Shown here piece after piece: positions 42,935 through 54,661 of a stretch of 64,000 nucleotides of DNA (positions are counted from its first letter, which is position 1; each line of letters begins with the position of its first letter). The position numbers were made by a program, and so were the translations under genes. Under the pieces are notes generated by a model, which was not told the origin of the DNA, did not search any database, and saw nothing but the letters and a program-made list of their open reading frames with translations. The stretch is from Karstenula rhodostoma CBS 690.94 (lineage: Eukaryota > Ascomycota > Dothideomycetes > Pleosporales > Didymosphaeriaceae): contig MU001502.1 of NCBI GenBank assembly GCA_010093485.1, positions 640,057-704,056 on the forward strand, given 5' to 3'.

Positions 42935-45900
42935 TTCTGATGGAGTATTGCTTCTCGGTCGTTGTTGATGGCTTGGATTTAGTTCCCTAGTTCTAAAGAC
43001 AGCGGAAGGCTGCTACTTCGCTGTATTTGAGGGGTGCGCGCATCTGGGACCCGTCGTTGCCTTGTCGCTGCCTAAAGTAAGCGAAAGACGGGACATTAGA
43101 TCACGCTTTATCCACCCACCTAGCGCTATCTTTCGCACCTCAGACATAAATCCTGTATTTTTCTATTACAGGTAAAATTTTCTACATGCCACAATGTCCG
43201 TGTGACCCCCAGATAACGACTTAGCAACATTTACATTTAACAAAGTCGTATCCGCCGATAAGGAATAAGATTTCCGTTTCTGAGCAAGTCTCAACAACAA
43301 CATAGAGGTACAAAAGCTAGTTATTGCGGAGGTGGTCTTTCTATGTGAACATGCTTAGGGAAAACGCTGCAAGCGAAAACAAATATCCAAATGATGGCGA
43401 CTCGACTAGTCAATTCCATAGAGACTCCACGCTGCTGAAAAGAACAAGCCCACGCGCGAGGAGCTATGATCAGGATCAACGTGTATATAGCATAAGGGAA
43501 ATTTTGCACGAGCAAGAGACCAAAAGCTAAAAAACGCTCGGGTGGAAGGCAAACCAAGACCATGTGCAACGCCGTTACCACGTAGGTATCTTAGAACCAC
43601 ACTAATTACCTTCAGTAAGACACTTGCGGCCTCTGCGGCCATCACCAGAAGCGTGGAAAAGGACGGCGCTGGAGAACAGGGTCTCATCGTGAACTGTGAC
43701 TAGTCATACGGCAGCCTGAGTCTACAGAATGCAGTTTGCATGTGAGAGAACCAGCTACTGCTCCACACATCGATGGGAGCGCGACCTTCTTTCTTGAGTA
43801 TACACCCTAGCCAAGAAATAAAGCTCCATGCAAGGCCCCAGCACGCGCTGGATTTCTATCGCCAGAATCTCGCTTTATTCTAGGGAAAAGGTTATCAAAA
43901 GCCTCCCTTTCGGCCGACGCATCTCACAGTTGCTGCGGCGATGGAGTCGCGACTTCCTCAACTGTGAGACGCGTTGGCTACACCAAGTATCTCGAACCCG
44001 CTCACTTCCCCACAGGGACCTACACCATTCAGGAAAGCCCTCAGCGATGCGCTCATGGAAAACAACAAGAGCGTATGCAGAGATATGCTGGTCCGACTGA
44101 CTGGCTATGGCGAGAATAGGCGCGAGAGCTTCATGCAGGTGCAGATGCCCTTTACTTTGTTGCCGCTCCTCCAACATGGAGAGCCTACTAGGCGCGGAGG
44201 ATAAAAGGTGTATGGACAAGCCAAAGGATACAGAATGTAACGAAACTCGATGGCACACTAACATATATTAATTCGGTATTTATGAACAGTTATCACCTAG
44301 CTATATTACTGTAGTCAAACTTTTTTCAAAAAAACACATCCAGTGAAGACCGATCAGCTTCTGATGAGTTCTCCTAGCTATAGTTTGTATCCCAAGCAAT
44401 CATTGTCATGCCCACCGCTCTCATCGAATCCAATCCAGGGAGACGGGTCAAACACGGAAGTATTACAGGAAACAGCACCTGGACGTCTTATAGTGGTGCC
44501 ATTAGTCCCATCAACCCCACCACGGAATACTGCGAAGGTACCAGAGGGCTGGGACGTTGTCACTTACACGGTGTGTTTGACAACAGCACGAATGACAGAA
44601 CCCTTATCAAATATAGTTGCCAGCTTATTCCAAAGGCCGGCGACGATGGCATATGTGGCGAAGTAATGTGTTGTACAGGTTATTGGAGAAATACTGTTCA
44701 TATCCAAAGGAGGGGAGGTGCACAACAGTTCTGAGGCATGAATAAATGGAGCTAAGAGACATGGAAACAAGAGACAGTTCTTCAGGAGGGGCATCTAGAA
44801 GGGCGATTCCAAATTCATTATACTGTATCCGAAGACAAGTACATTTATATAGCCATGAAGGATGGTGGAGCTTACGAGACATATACTGATAGCTTGGTCA
44901 AACGTGCCAAGGCGAAAAGGAATCGTCTCGACAGGGTGGCTTTGGTGAAGAGGAAGCATATAAAGAGGCCTGGAGGCGACGGAATGGCAGCAGACAGACA
45001 GGAGGACGTGATGTTGACATAATTGTGTATATTGAGTTGTGAGAGCTAGAAGAGAAGAAACGTTATCATCTGCAAATGAGTATTTCATCACACTGTAGCA
45101 TCCATTGACTTTTCAAGACGTCGCATTCAGACATGTGATCGTTTTGCAGTTACTTGTCTGCTACATCAACGGTGTTTCTCCACATTGATTCTGTTTTGGA
45201 TACGTTCTACCTCTTTCGCAAAGGACGGGTTCCTGGCTCGATGATTGTGAGGGACAATCGGCGGTGAATACTAACGCCTGTTGGTACAGAGTTTACCACG
45301 CCATTCGTGCGGTTCCCACAGTTCACCTCTGTAACTTGGGTCAGCACAATTTGTCAACCTTTTGGGGCTGGTGCGTATCGGCGCTGGTTTGAGACATCAA
45401 TTCGGTGGCAGTTGTTGGAACAGAGCACTTGATCTCGAGATCTCACAACAGAATACCGTTTCGAGATGTCTCAACGGCTGTTCTACAAGCACATTATAGC
45501 TCTCGTCAAAGCTTCCATATAGAGTTGCGAGAATGTTCGCACTTCGGTCCACAGATGCTGAATGGTAGAGATTCAAAGTCTGAGGGCCACTGTCTTTTTT
45601 GGCCGTCGCTACAACGGTACATGGATAAAAGATTGGGTACAATGTGTTATCCCAAGAGGATCAATGCAGTACATGACCTTTTGATCTAGTACTGTATCAG
45701 CGGCGGTGTTAAGACACTGCACAGTATCCAATCGAGGAATGTCTTCGTGGACCGATTCGAAAAGGTAGTCTTAACATCGTGTAATGTGTGTTGCACAAGG
45801 ATCCTGCGCAGCTGTTTTGGGTTTGCTTCAAGGCCTTTTCCCTCCGCGTTTGTCGATGTGGTTAGTTACCGTAGTAGACACATGATTGGGACTTGGAAGA

Positions 45901-45960
45901 GGATTATCAACCAGAGCGATGGTAAGATAAGTACAGCATCATTTCCCTTCATACATGAAA

Positions 45961-46026
45961 CTCATTTGCAAGGTCATTCGGAGCTCGGAGAATCTCATTT
46001 GGAAGGTCAATTGGAGCTCGGAGGCC
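45961..46026 (+). repeat. 33-bp tandem duplication
   Basis: Two adjacent 33-bp units starting CTCATTTGCAAGGTCATTCG and CTCATTTGGAAGGTCAATTG. The first 30 bp of each differ at three positions. Unit length is a multiple of three, but no coding frame is supported. Confidence 0.7.
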
Positions 46027-47445
46027 AAGTATTAACATCCCCTGCTCCTGACGGCGCAATACGGAGGCCGAAAGTTTCGAGCTTTAATTGGGTACTGCAT
46101 ATTCACCATACTTACAGAACTTCCCTGCAACCTCCTTTCAGGATAGTTCTTATTACATCCTTCACTATGTAAATAATAAGCACAATGCATTCTTTCGATC
46201 CTTCTCGTACATGCGTGGTCTGACGAGGGCCACACCATCTTCCGTGGAGCGCTGCCTAATCCCACGTGTAAGTATGCCTAAAGAACAATCGTATACACCG
46301 ATGATCATTTCAAGGCCCATCGTGAGCAGTCTATCAAATAGTGCCCAGGTGCCTAAAGAGCCTGCGCTGATAAGTGTCGCTTTGCTGACTTGGATACTCG
46401 GACGAAGAGTGACCGCATGGTGCATAGCAAGTTCAGTGTGTATCATAGATGCGTTCGAAAAGGACAACGGAAGCGTCCGTTACAGTTTGTTCGTGATCAA
46501 TGTTGAGATCATCGTGCCATGTTACTGCGCTCTTGAACGCCGACTTGATTCTTAGCCTTGTTCTAGGCCATTCAATTTGGTTCTCAACAGGAAATTGCGA
46601 GCCACGGTGTGCCTTGCTGGTAGTTCTATAGGAGGATTCTTCACGTATACTATACTTACGCCCTGCTCGGTCGGTAAGGGGACCTTTGTCCGTACGTCTC
46701 CCGGGCTTGATTGGTTCTGTCGTCTATGCCTTCATGGATAGTGGCAAAGTATACCCATTCCGCGTCTATGCTAAGAACACAAAAGGCTTTATAATCGGGT
46801 GCATCGAAGATTTCTTCCTGTTTCATTTTAAGACACGCCGTTGGAGGAATCCCCCGTAGGGATGCGCCCCAGGGCAGACTCTACACTGACGTCTGTTTCG
46901 CATTAGATTTAACGTTCAGCAAAATCCCGCCGCTACAGACGTGCGAACGCCTTAGAAACAGTGCTCTGTAATTGGCTCCATTTCTCTTGGCCTGTTCCTG
47001 CCGCGTTGGGGGCCACGTATTCTGCCTTGGCATTCTCGCACGAGACTCCCACGTCAACCGACCAATCCGCTCACTGATTGTAAATTCCGCTCTACCAACG
47101 GTTGCCGAACATGCATATCCGGGGCCGTAATTTAAAATCCGACCGTCCGTGAATGAACCAGATGACTGATCACCCAAATCCGAGCATTCTAGCCTGGACC
47201 GCTATCAGTGCTCAACCCGCAGTTCATCCAAAACTGACATGTCGTACGATACTATTCCTGGTGAACGTATGCGATGCAACTTGTATTTCGACTGTGCCCC
47301 AAGGCCACGCAATGACTGAGTCGAAGGCATATACCGCTGACGAACCAGGGGTGCAGTGCCACAATGCTGCGGTACGCAATGACTAAGTGCGGATGCTCTA
47401 CCGCGTTGAGAAGAGAGTATAATCTTTGGATGTAAGATGTGGGTG

Positions 47446-47455
47446 CATATAAAAG
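47446..47455 (+). promoter_or_regulatory. TATA box of the small secreted protein gene
   Basis: CATATAAAAG about 140 bp upstream of the ATG at 47594, well placed for a TATA-driven inducible gene. Confidence 0.5.
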
Positions 47456-47593
47456 AACGGACAGAGCCCGCTCGCAGTATACAATACACCGAAGCTAGAC
47501 AGTAATTAATCAATCGTATTTAAGCCTGCCATCACCCACCACATGTCTTGCCAATTCAGCCCTTCTGAAAAAGAAAACCTACTTCGTGCCGAC

Positions 47594-47881
47594 ATGAAGT
47601 TCTTCGCTATGATTGGAGTGTTTATGGCATCGGTGGCTGTCGCGACACCAGACCCGGCTCTCCAAGCAGAGATTGCAGCCAACCGAGCCAGAGGCGTCTG
47701 CGGACCTATGCCTCCAGTAAGTCAAGCCTTTTCTTGCCAAACTTTAGAGTCCACTTACGCGTTGCAATGCCCGTCCTTCTTTCACAGCAACATCATCACA
47801 AGATAAAAGCCTGCAGTCACTGACGGCGTCCAGTGTCGCCCGTGCAATACCGAAGCCGACGGCTGTTGCTGCGATGGTTAG
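47594..47881 (+). CDS. Small cysteine-rich secreted protein (candidate effector)
   Basis: Two exons, 47594-47716 and 47834-47881, separated by a 117-bp intron (donor GTAAGT, acceptor GTCCAG with CACTGAC branch sequence); 56 aa. Residues 1-17 or so form a signal peptide (MKFFAMIGVFMASVAVA). The mature chain starts TPDPALQAEIAANRARG and ends in a Cys-rich knot: CGPMPP then CRPCN...DGCCCDG, six Cys within 20 residues. It has no known domain. Size, secretion signal and paired cysteines are typical of fungal effector-like or small antimicrobial-like proteins. An ATG at 47543, 17 codons upstream and in frame, would bury the signal peptide, so the internal start is preferred. Another acceptor (TTTCACAG, 47780s) gives a His/Lys tail without the cysteines. 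Confidence 0.6.
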
Positions 47882-48258
47882 AAGTGTGGCGTTTGAGTTG
47901 CGATGGATCTAGGCACGCAGAGTTAGGCGATCCACTCGGGGACAATATTCGCATTCGCTCATAACGACGTCTGTCATGTACACAGCAGATAGATCAGGCG
48001 CACTCTCATCATCGTAAACATCTATTCACTTTCTCCCTCACCCACCAATTTACAGTCACCCAGGAGGTTTGAGAGACTGGCGCACCCCTCTTTGCAGGGT
48101 GTAATTTGCTTGTAGCACTCGAGGGCTTTGCAAACTCGAACCTCATAGGTGACAGTAAGGATTCCGCGCGTGACAAAACAAATCGTGATGTGCAGTACTA
48201 CTTACCTATCTACTTCTCACCGAACAAAACCCAGCGAGCTTTTCCTCCCTTCCAATAC
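47882..48258. other. Intergenic region
   Basis: 377 bp between convergent genes. Nothing recognised. Confidence 0.5.
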
Positions 48259-48594
48259 CTATTGCTTATCTCCCCTCTCTCCCAACCCCTCTTTACCCCC
48301 CTTCACCTCTTCATCACCTCCAATCCCGGTCTTCCGAGTAGGTTCCGCTTGATGGTCCGGCTGTTTCGCCGGATGATCGTCTCCGCTTTTATGCTCATCC
48401 GCCGAAGCACTTGACTGCTGATCCGTATTCGGTGTATCACTCCTCACATTGGCATTGATAGAATCCGGTTGGTTCGCCTGTGGGTTCGATCCCATGCGTT
48501 TTTCATTGGCAAAGAGCGAGGTAGTGGTAAAAGGGCGGGTGAGAGGACGGAACCGGGAGGCGAAGAGGGTGGTGTTGGAGATGCGGATTGGCAT
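48259..48594 (-). CDS. Small predicted mitochondrial protein of unknown function
   Basis: Intronless, 111 aa from the ATG at 48592-48594 (MPIRISNTTLFASRFRPLTR). That N-terminus is Arg/Ser/Thr/Phe-rich without acidic residues, a plausible mitochondrial presequence ending around FTTTSLF. The rest is hydrophilic and probably disordered, rich in Asn, Gln, Asp and Lys, ending GGDEEVKGGKEGLGERGDKQ. An in-frame upstream extension lacks this quality. Similar small low-complexity proteins with a presequence are common in ascomycetes. No function assigned. Confidence 0.6.
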   Translation of the reverse strand: MPIRISNTTLFASRFRPLTRPFTTTSLFANEKRMGSNPQANQPDSINANVRSDTPNTDQQSSASADEHKSGDDHPAKQPDHQAEPTRKTGIGGDEEVKGGKEGLGERGDKQ

Positions 48595-49231
48595 TGTGGT
48601 GTGGTGTGGTGTTGATTTGTTTTGGAACTTGCGGTTCTTTGAATCGAGTGTATTGAGGTAGCACTGCACCAGATACGAAGTTTTTTGGACGCCGTGTTAT
48701 TTTGGAGGTGTCGATAAAAATATCGAGGTTGTTGGGGCGAGCGCACGTCGATATATTGGTGATGTCACTGGTTCACTAGCAACATTGCTACGGAACAAGT
48801 AGCCGTCCTCTTCATAAATGCGTCATTGCTGGAAAACATAAGATGTATGCATATCGTCTTCTTAACCGTCAGTATAGCCCAGACGAGGTTACAATTAGCG
48901 CCAAATTGCAGGTATACCTTATTCTACCAAACTTCCCCAGTGTTATTCTTCACCACTTCAGGAGAACATCATCTGTGTGAGAGCAATTCGTAGAGTCTCG
49001 CTCTAGTAGTAGCGAATAAATATATACATGTATGTCGCTAACAAATGTCTGAGCACATACACCCCAACATCTCTTTCGTCTTCGACAAATAACACCAGAG
49101 ATCCTCGAATAACGCCTCGCTACCCATGATCCGTGGTATCATACCGGTAAAACAGTAATTCGTGAATCTTCCCCAACATGCTGACCCACAACAAACGCCG
49201 CTATAATGCATAACACATCGTGAGACCCCTA
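48595..49231. other. Intergenic region
   Basis: 637 bp: promoter of the small mitochondrial-type protein and 3' flank of MAU2. No supported gene. Confidence 0.5.
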
Positions 49232-51867
49232 TTACATTAAGTCGATATCACCATCCGCGTCTGGTGCTTCGCCCCTCAAGGCCGGAGGTAGTTTGTCGCG
49301 AATCGCATCGAATGCGATTTGACAATTATGTGCATCCTCAAGCAAACCGTTGCGCTGGAAGGTATCGATACACGCGCCCCAAGCGACTGCCCGCCAGAGA
49401 ACAGGGCCTTGGCTGCTGACGTTCCTCGCTGCTCGAGCGCACTTGATCGGCTGGTCTCCCACCTGATTTGCGAAAAACTTGCTGGCCATGTAGTTCAGAC
49501 ACATGGACACGAATTGAGCGTTTCCAAGCCTCTGTGCCCTGTTCGTGGTTGTGTGTATCAATGTCTTGTGGCCCTTGATTGACTCTTCCTGGGTGATGGC
49601 CTGGATGATGCGGAACGCGCAGTCGATATATTGGTTCGGATGGTTGAGGCATAGAGGCTGAAGTTGCGCAAAAAGAATTTGCGCTAGATAATGCTGGGAA
49701 TGTGAAGGATCTCGGATAATGAGCATCCTATTCATTGCTGCTAGCAGAGCAATGTCTGTGTTGAAGTTGGTACCGGACTCTGCACCAGGTAGACCAAACT
49801 CGGAGCCGGAATAGGTAGCTAAGGCGGAGTCGAGCGATCCATTAGCCTGATCAACCATGCCGGATAGATATGACAAGGCACGAGCGTACGATTCCAATCC
49901 CTTGAATGGGTGCTCGGAAGCGCGTTCCTGAAGCATGGACACTGCGAGCTGAGCCGTTGCCTTGTCCTCGTGATAACATGCGGCAACTCCGAGGGTGCAT
50001 TTGATATGCCAATCGAGCACCTTGATCCAGTTGCGCTGTCCCAGTGATTTTGGCACGGAAATCGCGAACGTAGAGGAATGCCGAAGAGCAGCTTGAGTGA
50101 GAGCGTGCCCCTCTTGAAGGTACTTGGTGCCTTTCTCCTTGGTCACAACCACCAAACCACTCAGATAATAGGCCAGCATCCCGAAATCGCTCCGGGGTAG
50201 CCACGCAAAGACCAATTCATCGCGACCATCATCGGCTTTGCGGAAGACGCCCCCAGTGGAGAATGTCAAATTTGGAGCTGAGCTTCTCTCGATCAATACA
50301 GAGAAAGCCCCATTGTCGGGTTTGACGTTCTGGTCCACCTTGCTCTGCAGAGCTGCCAGCTTCTCTTGGCTAGGCTGCCCTTGCTGAATGCTGCACGCGA
50401 CGTCGATGTAATCGATCAAGATATTTATCGAACCTAGCTGTTTAACCGAGAGCTCAAGCTGAAGGCTTCGCGCCGAAGCAATCGCTCGTTGAGCTTGTTC
50501 GAGACGATCCGGAGCGCTCGACCGTAAATGTATCATGGCTTCCAAGGCACAGCAAGTGACATATATGGCTTTGTCTCCCTTTGGCTCAGCGTGAGCGGCT
50601 ATCGCATGTAACTGATGAAAAGCCGAAGATGACTCTGGGCGACCAGGGACTTGGAGGGCAAGAGACACTTTTAGAAACCGAAAAGCGTACACCCAGACAA
50701 TCTGCTTGAAGGTCTCGGCTTCCGATATAGGTTGATCCAACATTTTGAGAGCTGCGCGATGATTGCTTTTGAATTGGTAGCGGGCTTGTAAATGCAGCAT
50801 AGCATACTTTAGATCGGTCAATTTACTCCGGTTGCAGAGTGTAATCTGGTCGGTGTTAGCTCAGCCTGTTGCTTTCGGTCCATCGAACCTACCCCTTTCG
50901 CCAAGGTCTCCTCAATGTCTTGAGTATTGTCTGTTTCCTCTACCAGCAGACTGGCATACCTCAGCCTCAATATTGCCTCGTCCCGCGGCGTCTGGTTGTA
51001 CTTCTTCAAGACAGTCTCCATGCACCCCATTGCGGTCGCCATGAGCTTATAGTATTGATCCAGATCGGCGGGCTTCAACGTCAGAGCGGCAGTTGACCCC
51101 AGGCTCCGCGCCGCAGCGATATACTCATCTGCTGCGGAGAGAATGAGGACCATAAGGTCAGCCGGAAGTGGCCTCGCAGGCGCATGCTGTGGTCTTGTAG
51201 GCGTCTGCAACTGCGTAGAAGGCTTGGTCTTTATGACAACTTGAGGATGCGATCGGACCTGAGAAGACGTCTGGGTTACCGACGGACCCCGTGACTGAGC
51301 GGTCGGCGTGCGTACGTGGGTTGGCGTTCCTTGAGGCTGCAGCGGCGCGCGATACTGGTTCTGGTTCTGTATGGGAGTATCGACCGGGCGTTGCTGTGAC
51401 CTCGGAGTGTTCTCTTGGAACGATTGCGACCTGTGCGCAGGCTTCGCTGGCGTCTGCGCCGGCTGCTGCTGCCCTCGACGATCAACGACCGCTCCGCCAC
51501 CTGCGCGCTGGACCGGCCTCTGCACATCGCCGTAACCGTGCCCCTGGTTCTGCCGCATCTGCTGGTTCTGCGGCTGCGGCATCGCATTCGGGTTTCGCTG
51601 GGGTGTGCTGACTTGCGGTTGCATGTATCGTGGTTGCGGTGCGGTTTGCGGGGGCGACTGCTGGCCTGGGCGAGGTGGGATGATGACTCTCGGATGCGCC
51701 TGCCCTTGTTGCGAAGGAGGAAAGCCCGGCTGCATTGGTGACGGCTGCGTCCCATATGGCATGCTGTATCCGTTGGGCGCATAGCCGTTTGGTTGCGACG
51801 AAGGCACATTGTGGCCGTTCGGATAGCCCTGTCGGGCCTGCGGCGGCCAGTTGTAACGTGGATCCAT
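49232..51867 (-). CDS. Cohesin loading factor MAU2/Scc4 family
   Basis: Partner of Scc2/Mis4/NIPBL in loading cohesin on chromosomes. Exon 1 is 50893-51867 and exon 2 is 49232-50845; the 47-bp intron (GTAGGT ... ACCAG) keeps the frame, reading ETLAKG|ITLCNRSKLTDLKYA; 862 aa. The first ~220 residues are a Gln/Pro/Asn-rich disordered leader (NWPPQARQGYPNGHNVPSSQ), common in Pezizomycotina orthologues. The TPR-like superhelix begins near LPADLMVLILSAADEYIAAA, with successive helix pairs (LRLRYASLLVEETDNTQDIE, YAMLHLQARYQFKSNHRAAL, YLSGLVVVTKEKGTKYLQEG). The C-terminus is acidic (EAPDADGDIDLM). The family call rests on the overall helix pattern plus the ITLC..S...DLKYAM..L block. Confidence 0.92.
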
Positions 51868-52308
51868 AGTTGACGCTCTCCGTCTCTTTCAGTGGGTCGG
51901 TGATCGAGGGTGCCCGGTGGCTGTTATGACTTCAACATGGCTGCGCGTGCGTTTTCGTGGCAGTCGCGATTCCGCGATGCGGTCGAGGCAGGTGGACGCG
52001 GCGTGACTGGCGCCTTTGACGCGCGCCTAGAGAGCCGAACCGAGGCCGGCTGCCTCTGCGCGCTCTTCCACACCGTTTTTTTCTTGACAACTGCTGACTT
52101 TTCATGCAAGCCTAGACTGTTCGCCTACATAGAATTAGACAGTTTCTTTCGTTTGGTTTGGAGTGCCTAGTACATCTTCGGGGAGTTCAACCCCCCATTG
52201 AGCGTTCGAAGCAGTCAGCCAACTACGCATCGACAACAGAGTCAGCCTCAAAGAGCAAGGAAGTGTGAAAGGTACATGTCGGATTCATAAAACAGGAATT
52301 GCGACAAG
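51868..52308. promoter_or_regulatory. Bidirectional promoter region, MAU2 / alpha-beta hydrolase
   Basis: 441 bp between divergent starts. No TATA box on either side and no supported ORF. Confidence 0.4.
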
Positions 52309-53711
52309 ATGGCGTTCCTCTTTGGTCACGCCGAAACTTCCTACACGCACCACCAAACTCCCATATCTCTCCCCACCAAATCCGGCTCCAAGACCTCTTT
52401 CGCCGACCTGATAAAGTCTGCAACTCCACCATGTCGCCTGAACCCTCTTCTATTCAACGGCCACCTCCAGACAATGTGGACGGCCGTAAAGGATGACGGA
52501 CCACCCGTATACTACAAGCGCAAGATCTACGAATCAACACACTCAGTCTACCCTGGCCAGTTCACTGTTGATTTTGTCATATCGAAAGACGAGGGGTTGG
52601 CGAGCAAAGTTGATGAGAACCTACCGGAGAGAACGACGTTCTATTCCGAGGGACAATGGGCCACTGTTGGGAGTGACGATAAGAAGCCAATGTTGGTTTG
52701 CTTGCATGGTTTGAGTGGCGGCTCTCATGAGGTCTACCTCCGGCAGTGTGTTGCCCCCCTCACGGCAATAGGATGGGAAGCTTGTGTGGTCAACGGAAGA
52801 GGATGTGCAATGTCGAAGATCACGACGCCGAGATTGTTCAATGCGAGGGCAACGTGGGATGTGAGACAGCTTGTTGAACACTTGAGGGATCTGTTTCCAA
52901 ACCGTCCACTTTACGCGGTCGGGTTCTCTTTAGGCGCAAACATACTGACGAACTATGTCGCTGAAGAGGGCGAGAGTTGTGTGCTGAAAGCCGCTGTTGC
53001 ATGCTCCAACCCTTGGAATCTCGAGATCGCCAATGTAGCACTGCAACGAAGCTGGTTAGGCCTAGGGGTCTACAGCACAGTCATGGGGGGCAACTTGAAG
53101 AAGTTGTATGAACTACACCGCACTGATCTTCTCAAAGCCGAAGAACTCGACGATGAGAAGATTATGAAGTGTAAGTATCTGCACGAGTTTGATAGGTAAG
53201 TGATATTGTGAAAGGACCTTATAAGGATGTGCCGAGATGCTAATGTTCGTCACAGAGCAGTTCAAGCTCCAAGCTGGGGATATCCAACAGAAACTGCATA
53301 TTATCGCGATGCACAGTCAGCTGATGCTGTTGTTGCTATCAAAATTCCATTCCTCGCTATCAACGCAGAAGACGACCCGGTACATTCTCCTGCCATTTTC
53401 GTCACCTTGAGACACCTTCTGATCGCAAGCAGATATCCAGCATTGAGGCCATACCCTATGAAGAGTTCAAACAGAACCCGTATACCGTCCTCTGCTGCAC
53501 CAACTGGGGTGGTCACTTGAGCTGGTTCCAGTTTGGAGGTAAAAGATGGTTTGCGGACGCTGTTGTAGCCTTCTTCACCAAGCTGCATGAAGAGGTTGAT
53601 GTAGATGCATTGCCGGCGGGTAAGAAAGTTGAGGTGAATGGTGAGGCTCTGACGAAGAAGTATCCCTTTTTCGATCCGTGTAATAGGAGGTTGGTGTTGC
53701 CGCCAAAATAG
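52309..53711 (+). CDS. Alpha/beta hydrolase of the EEB1/EHT1/YMR210W type
   Basis: Yeast relatives are medium-chain acyl-CoA:ethanol acyltransferases/esterases and a monoacylglycerol lipase. Exons 52309-53195, 53256-53379 and 53433-53711; 429 aa. The family N-terminus is present (RLNPLLFNGHLQTMWTAVKD). Also visible are the oxyanion LVCLHGLSGGSHE, the nucleophile elbow YAVGFSLGANILTNY (Ser in GFSLG), the late Asp in AINAEDDP at the second splice junction, and the catalytic His in TNWGGHLSWFQFGG. Splicing joins HEFDR to AVQAPSWGYP and EDDP to ISSIEAIPYEEF, both conserved. No signal peptide; probably cytosolic or lipid-droplet associated. The substrate cannot be told between ester synthesis and monoacylglycerol hydrolysis. 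Confidence 0.92.
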
Positions 53712-53797
53712 ATTGTGGACGACACAATCGTTCTTGCTGGGTATCAATTGCGAAATAGACATAGAGAACCGAATGTATCATAATGCTCGTGATTCCT

Positions 53798-54397
53798 TCA
53801 GCCGAACGACACCCTCTTCTTCTTGCCCTTGGCGGTCTTCTTCGGCGGCTCGTCGTCCAGATCGTCAACCTTCGCCGGCTCAGAATTCTTGCCCTTCCTT
53901 TTCTTCTTCAGTCCCTTCTTCGTCTCCTCGAACTTGCTCGCCTTGTCCTCCGCCCTAGCCTCCATCTCCTTCCTCTTTGCCTCCCGCACCTCCTCCAGTT
54001 GTCGCGCGCGCATGATCTTGCTCTCGACGTCCTTGTCCTTCTCTGCGTTCACTATGCTCATGATTGCCATCATGCTCGCCGAATCATCGACAAAGGTTTT
54101 GCCTTTCTTCTGGCCCTTTGGCTTGGCGATGCCGGCGGGAATTATGCCATTGAGCTTGGGCAGATCTAATTCAGACTCTTTGTAGACGCGCTTCTTCCGC
54201 TTGCCGGTGGTCACTTTCGATTTTGACTTCTGGACGCCACCCGGTTTGGCGAGGGCAAGGGACTTCTGTCGCTTCTTCGAGATGCCTTCGGGTGCAGGGC
54301 CTGCTTTTGCGGGTTTCTTCGCAGGGCCGCCGGATTTTGAGCCCCCAGATTTACCACCTTTGGAGGGCTTGCCTTTGACGGATTTTGTGGGAGCCAT
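53798..54397 (-). CDS. LOC1: 60S ribosomal subunit assembly/export protein LOC1
   Basis: Nucleolar RNA-binding protein needed for 60S biogenesis (in yeast also for ASH1 mRNA localisation). Intronless, 199 aa, with the start at the ATG 54395-54397 (MAPTKSVKGKPSKGG); a longer in-frame extension upstream has no family character. Very basic Lys/Gly/Ser/Ala-rich N-terminus (KSGGSKSGGPAKKPAKAGP), then the conserved centre ISKKRQKSLALAKPGG and KTFVDDSASMMAIMSIVNAE. A charged helix (ARQLEEVREAKRKEMEARAE) and a Lys-rich end (KTAKGKKKRVSFG) follow. Convergent with the hydrolase (86 bp) and divergent from VPS68. Confidence 0.88.
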   Translation of the reverse strand: MAPTKSVKGKPSKGGKSGGSKSGGPAKKPAKAGPAPEGISKKRQKSLALAKPGGVQKSKSKVTTGKRKKRVYKESELDLPKLNGIIPAGIAKPKGQKKGKTFVDDSASMMAIMSIVNAEKDKDVESKIMRARQLEEVREAKRKEMEARAEDKASKFEETKKGLKKKRKGKNSEPAKVDDLDDEPPKKTAKGKKKRVSFG

Positions 54398-54661
54398 TGC
54401 TGTCGGTGGTGGAGAGAGTTGCGCGCGAACGAAAGATGTACGAGTGCGCAAGTGTGCTCGAACTTTTTTGGCGGAGAAGTTCCAGTCGGCGTTTGCTGTT
54501 GCCGACGGGAGCTTGGCAGGCGCGGCCGACTGACGAAGCCTAGCCCAGCCTCACAGGCGCATGCGCAGCTCCAACATCAAATCGACCTCATAGCTTGCGC
54601 TCAGCTGTACATATACCATACAGGACAACCGCCCATACGAACGGCAGTAAACTGAGGCATA

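Larger units (their letters stand above)
42935..47593. other. 4.7-kb gene-poor region
   Basis: No gene I can support. Several frames of about 80-155 codons exist on both strands, but none shows a domain, signal peptide plus splice logic, or consistent codon bias. At 45961-46026 there is a 33-bp tandem duplication. Base composition is ordinary with CpA and TpG present, so this is not RIP. Looks like accessory or decaying sequence between two gene-dense blocks. Confidence 0.45.

Noticed and set aside
43921..44210. Possible spliced small gene (MESRLPQL ... exon)
   Set aside because: Donor and acceptor exist, but the product is short with no signal peptide or domain, and alternative phases are equally open.
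46165..46467. 100-codon hydrophobic minus-strand frame, with rhodopsin-like-looking residues upstream (IKSAFKSAVTWHDDLNI)
   Set aside because: I tried to extend it into a fungal rhodopsin-domain protein, but the expected helices do not follow in any frame. It may be a decayed fragment, not supported.
48481..48500. GGTTCGATCCC, B-box-like
   Set aside because: Lies inside the small mitochondrial-type coding sequence; no matching A-box or stems.
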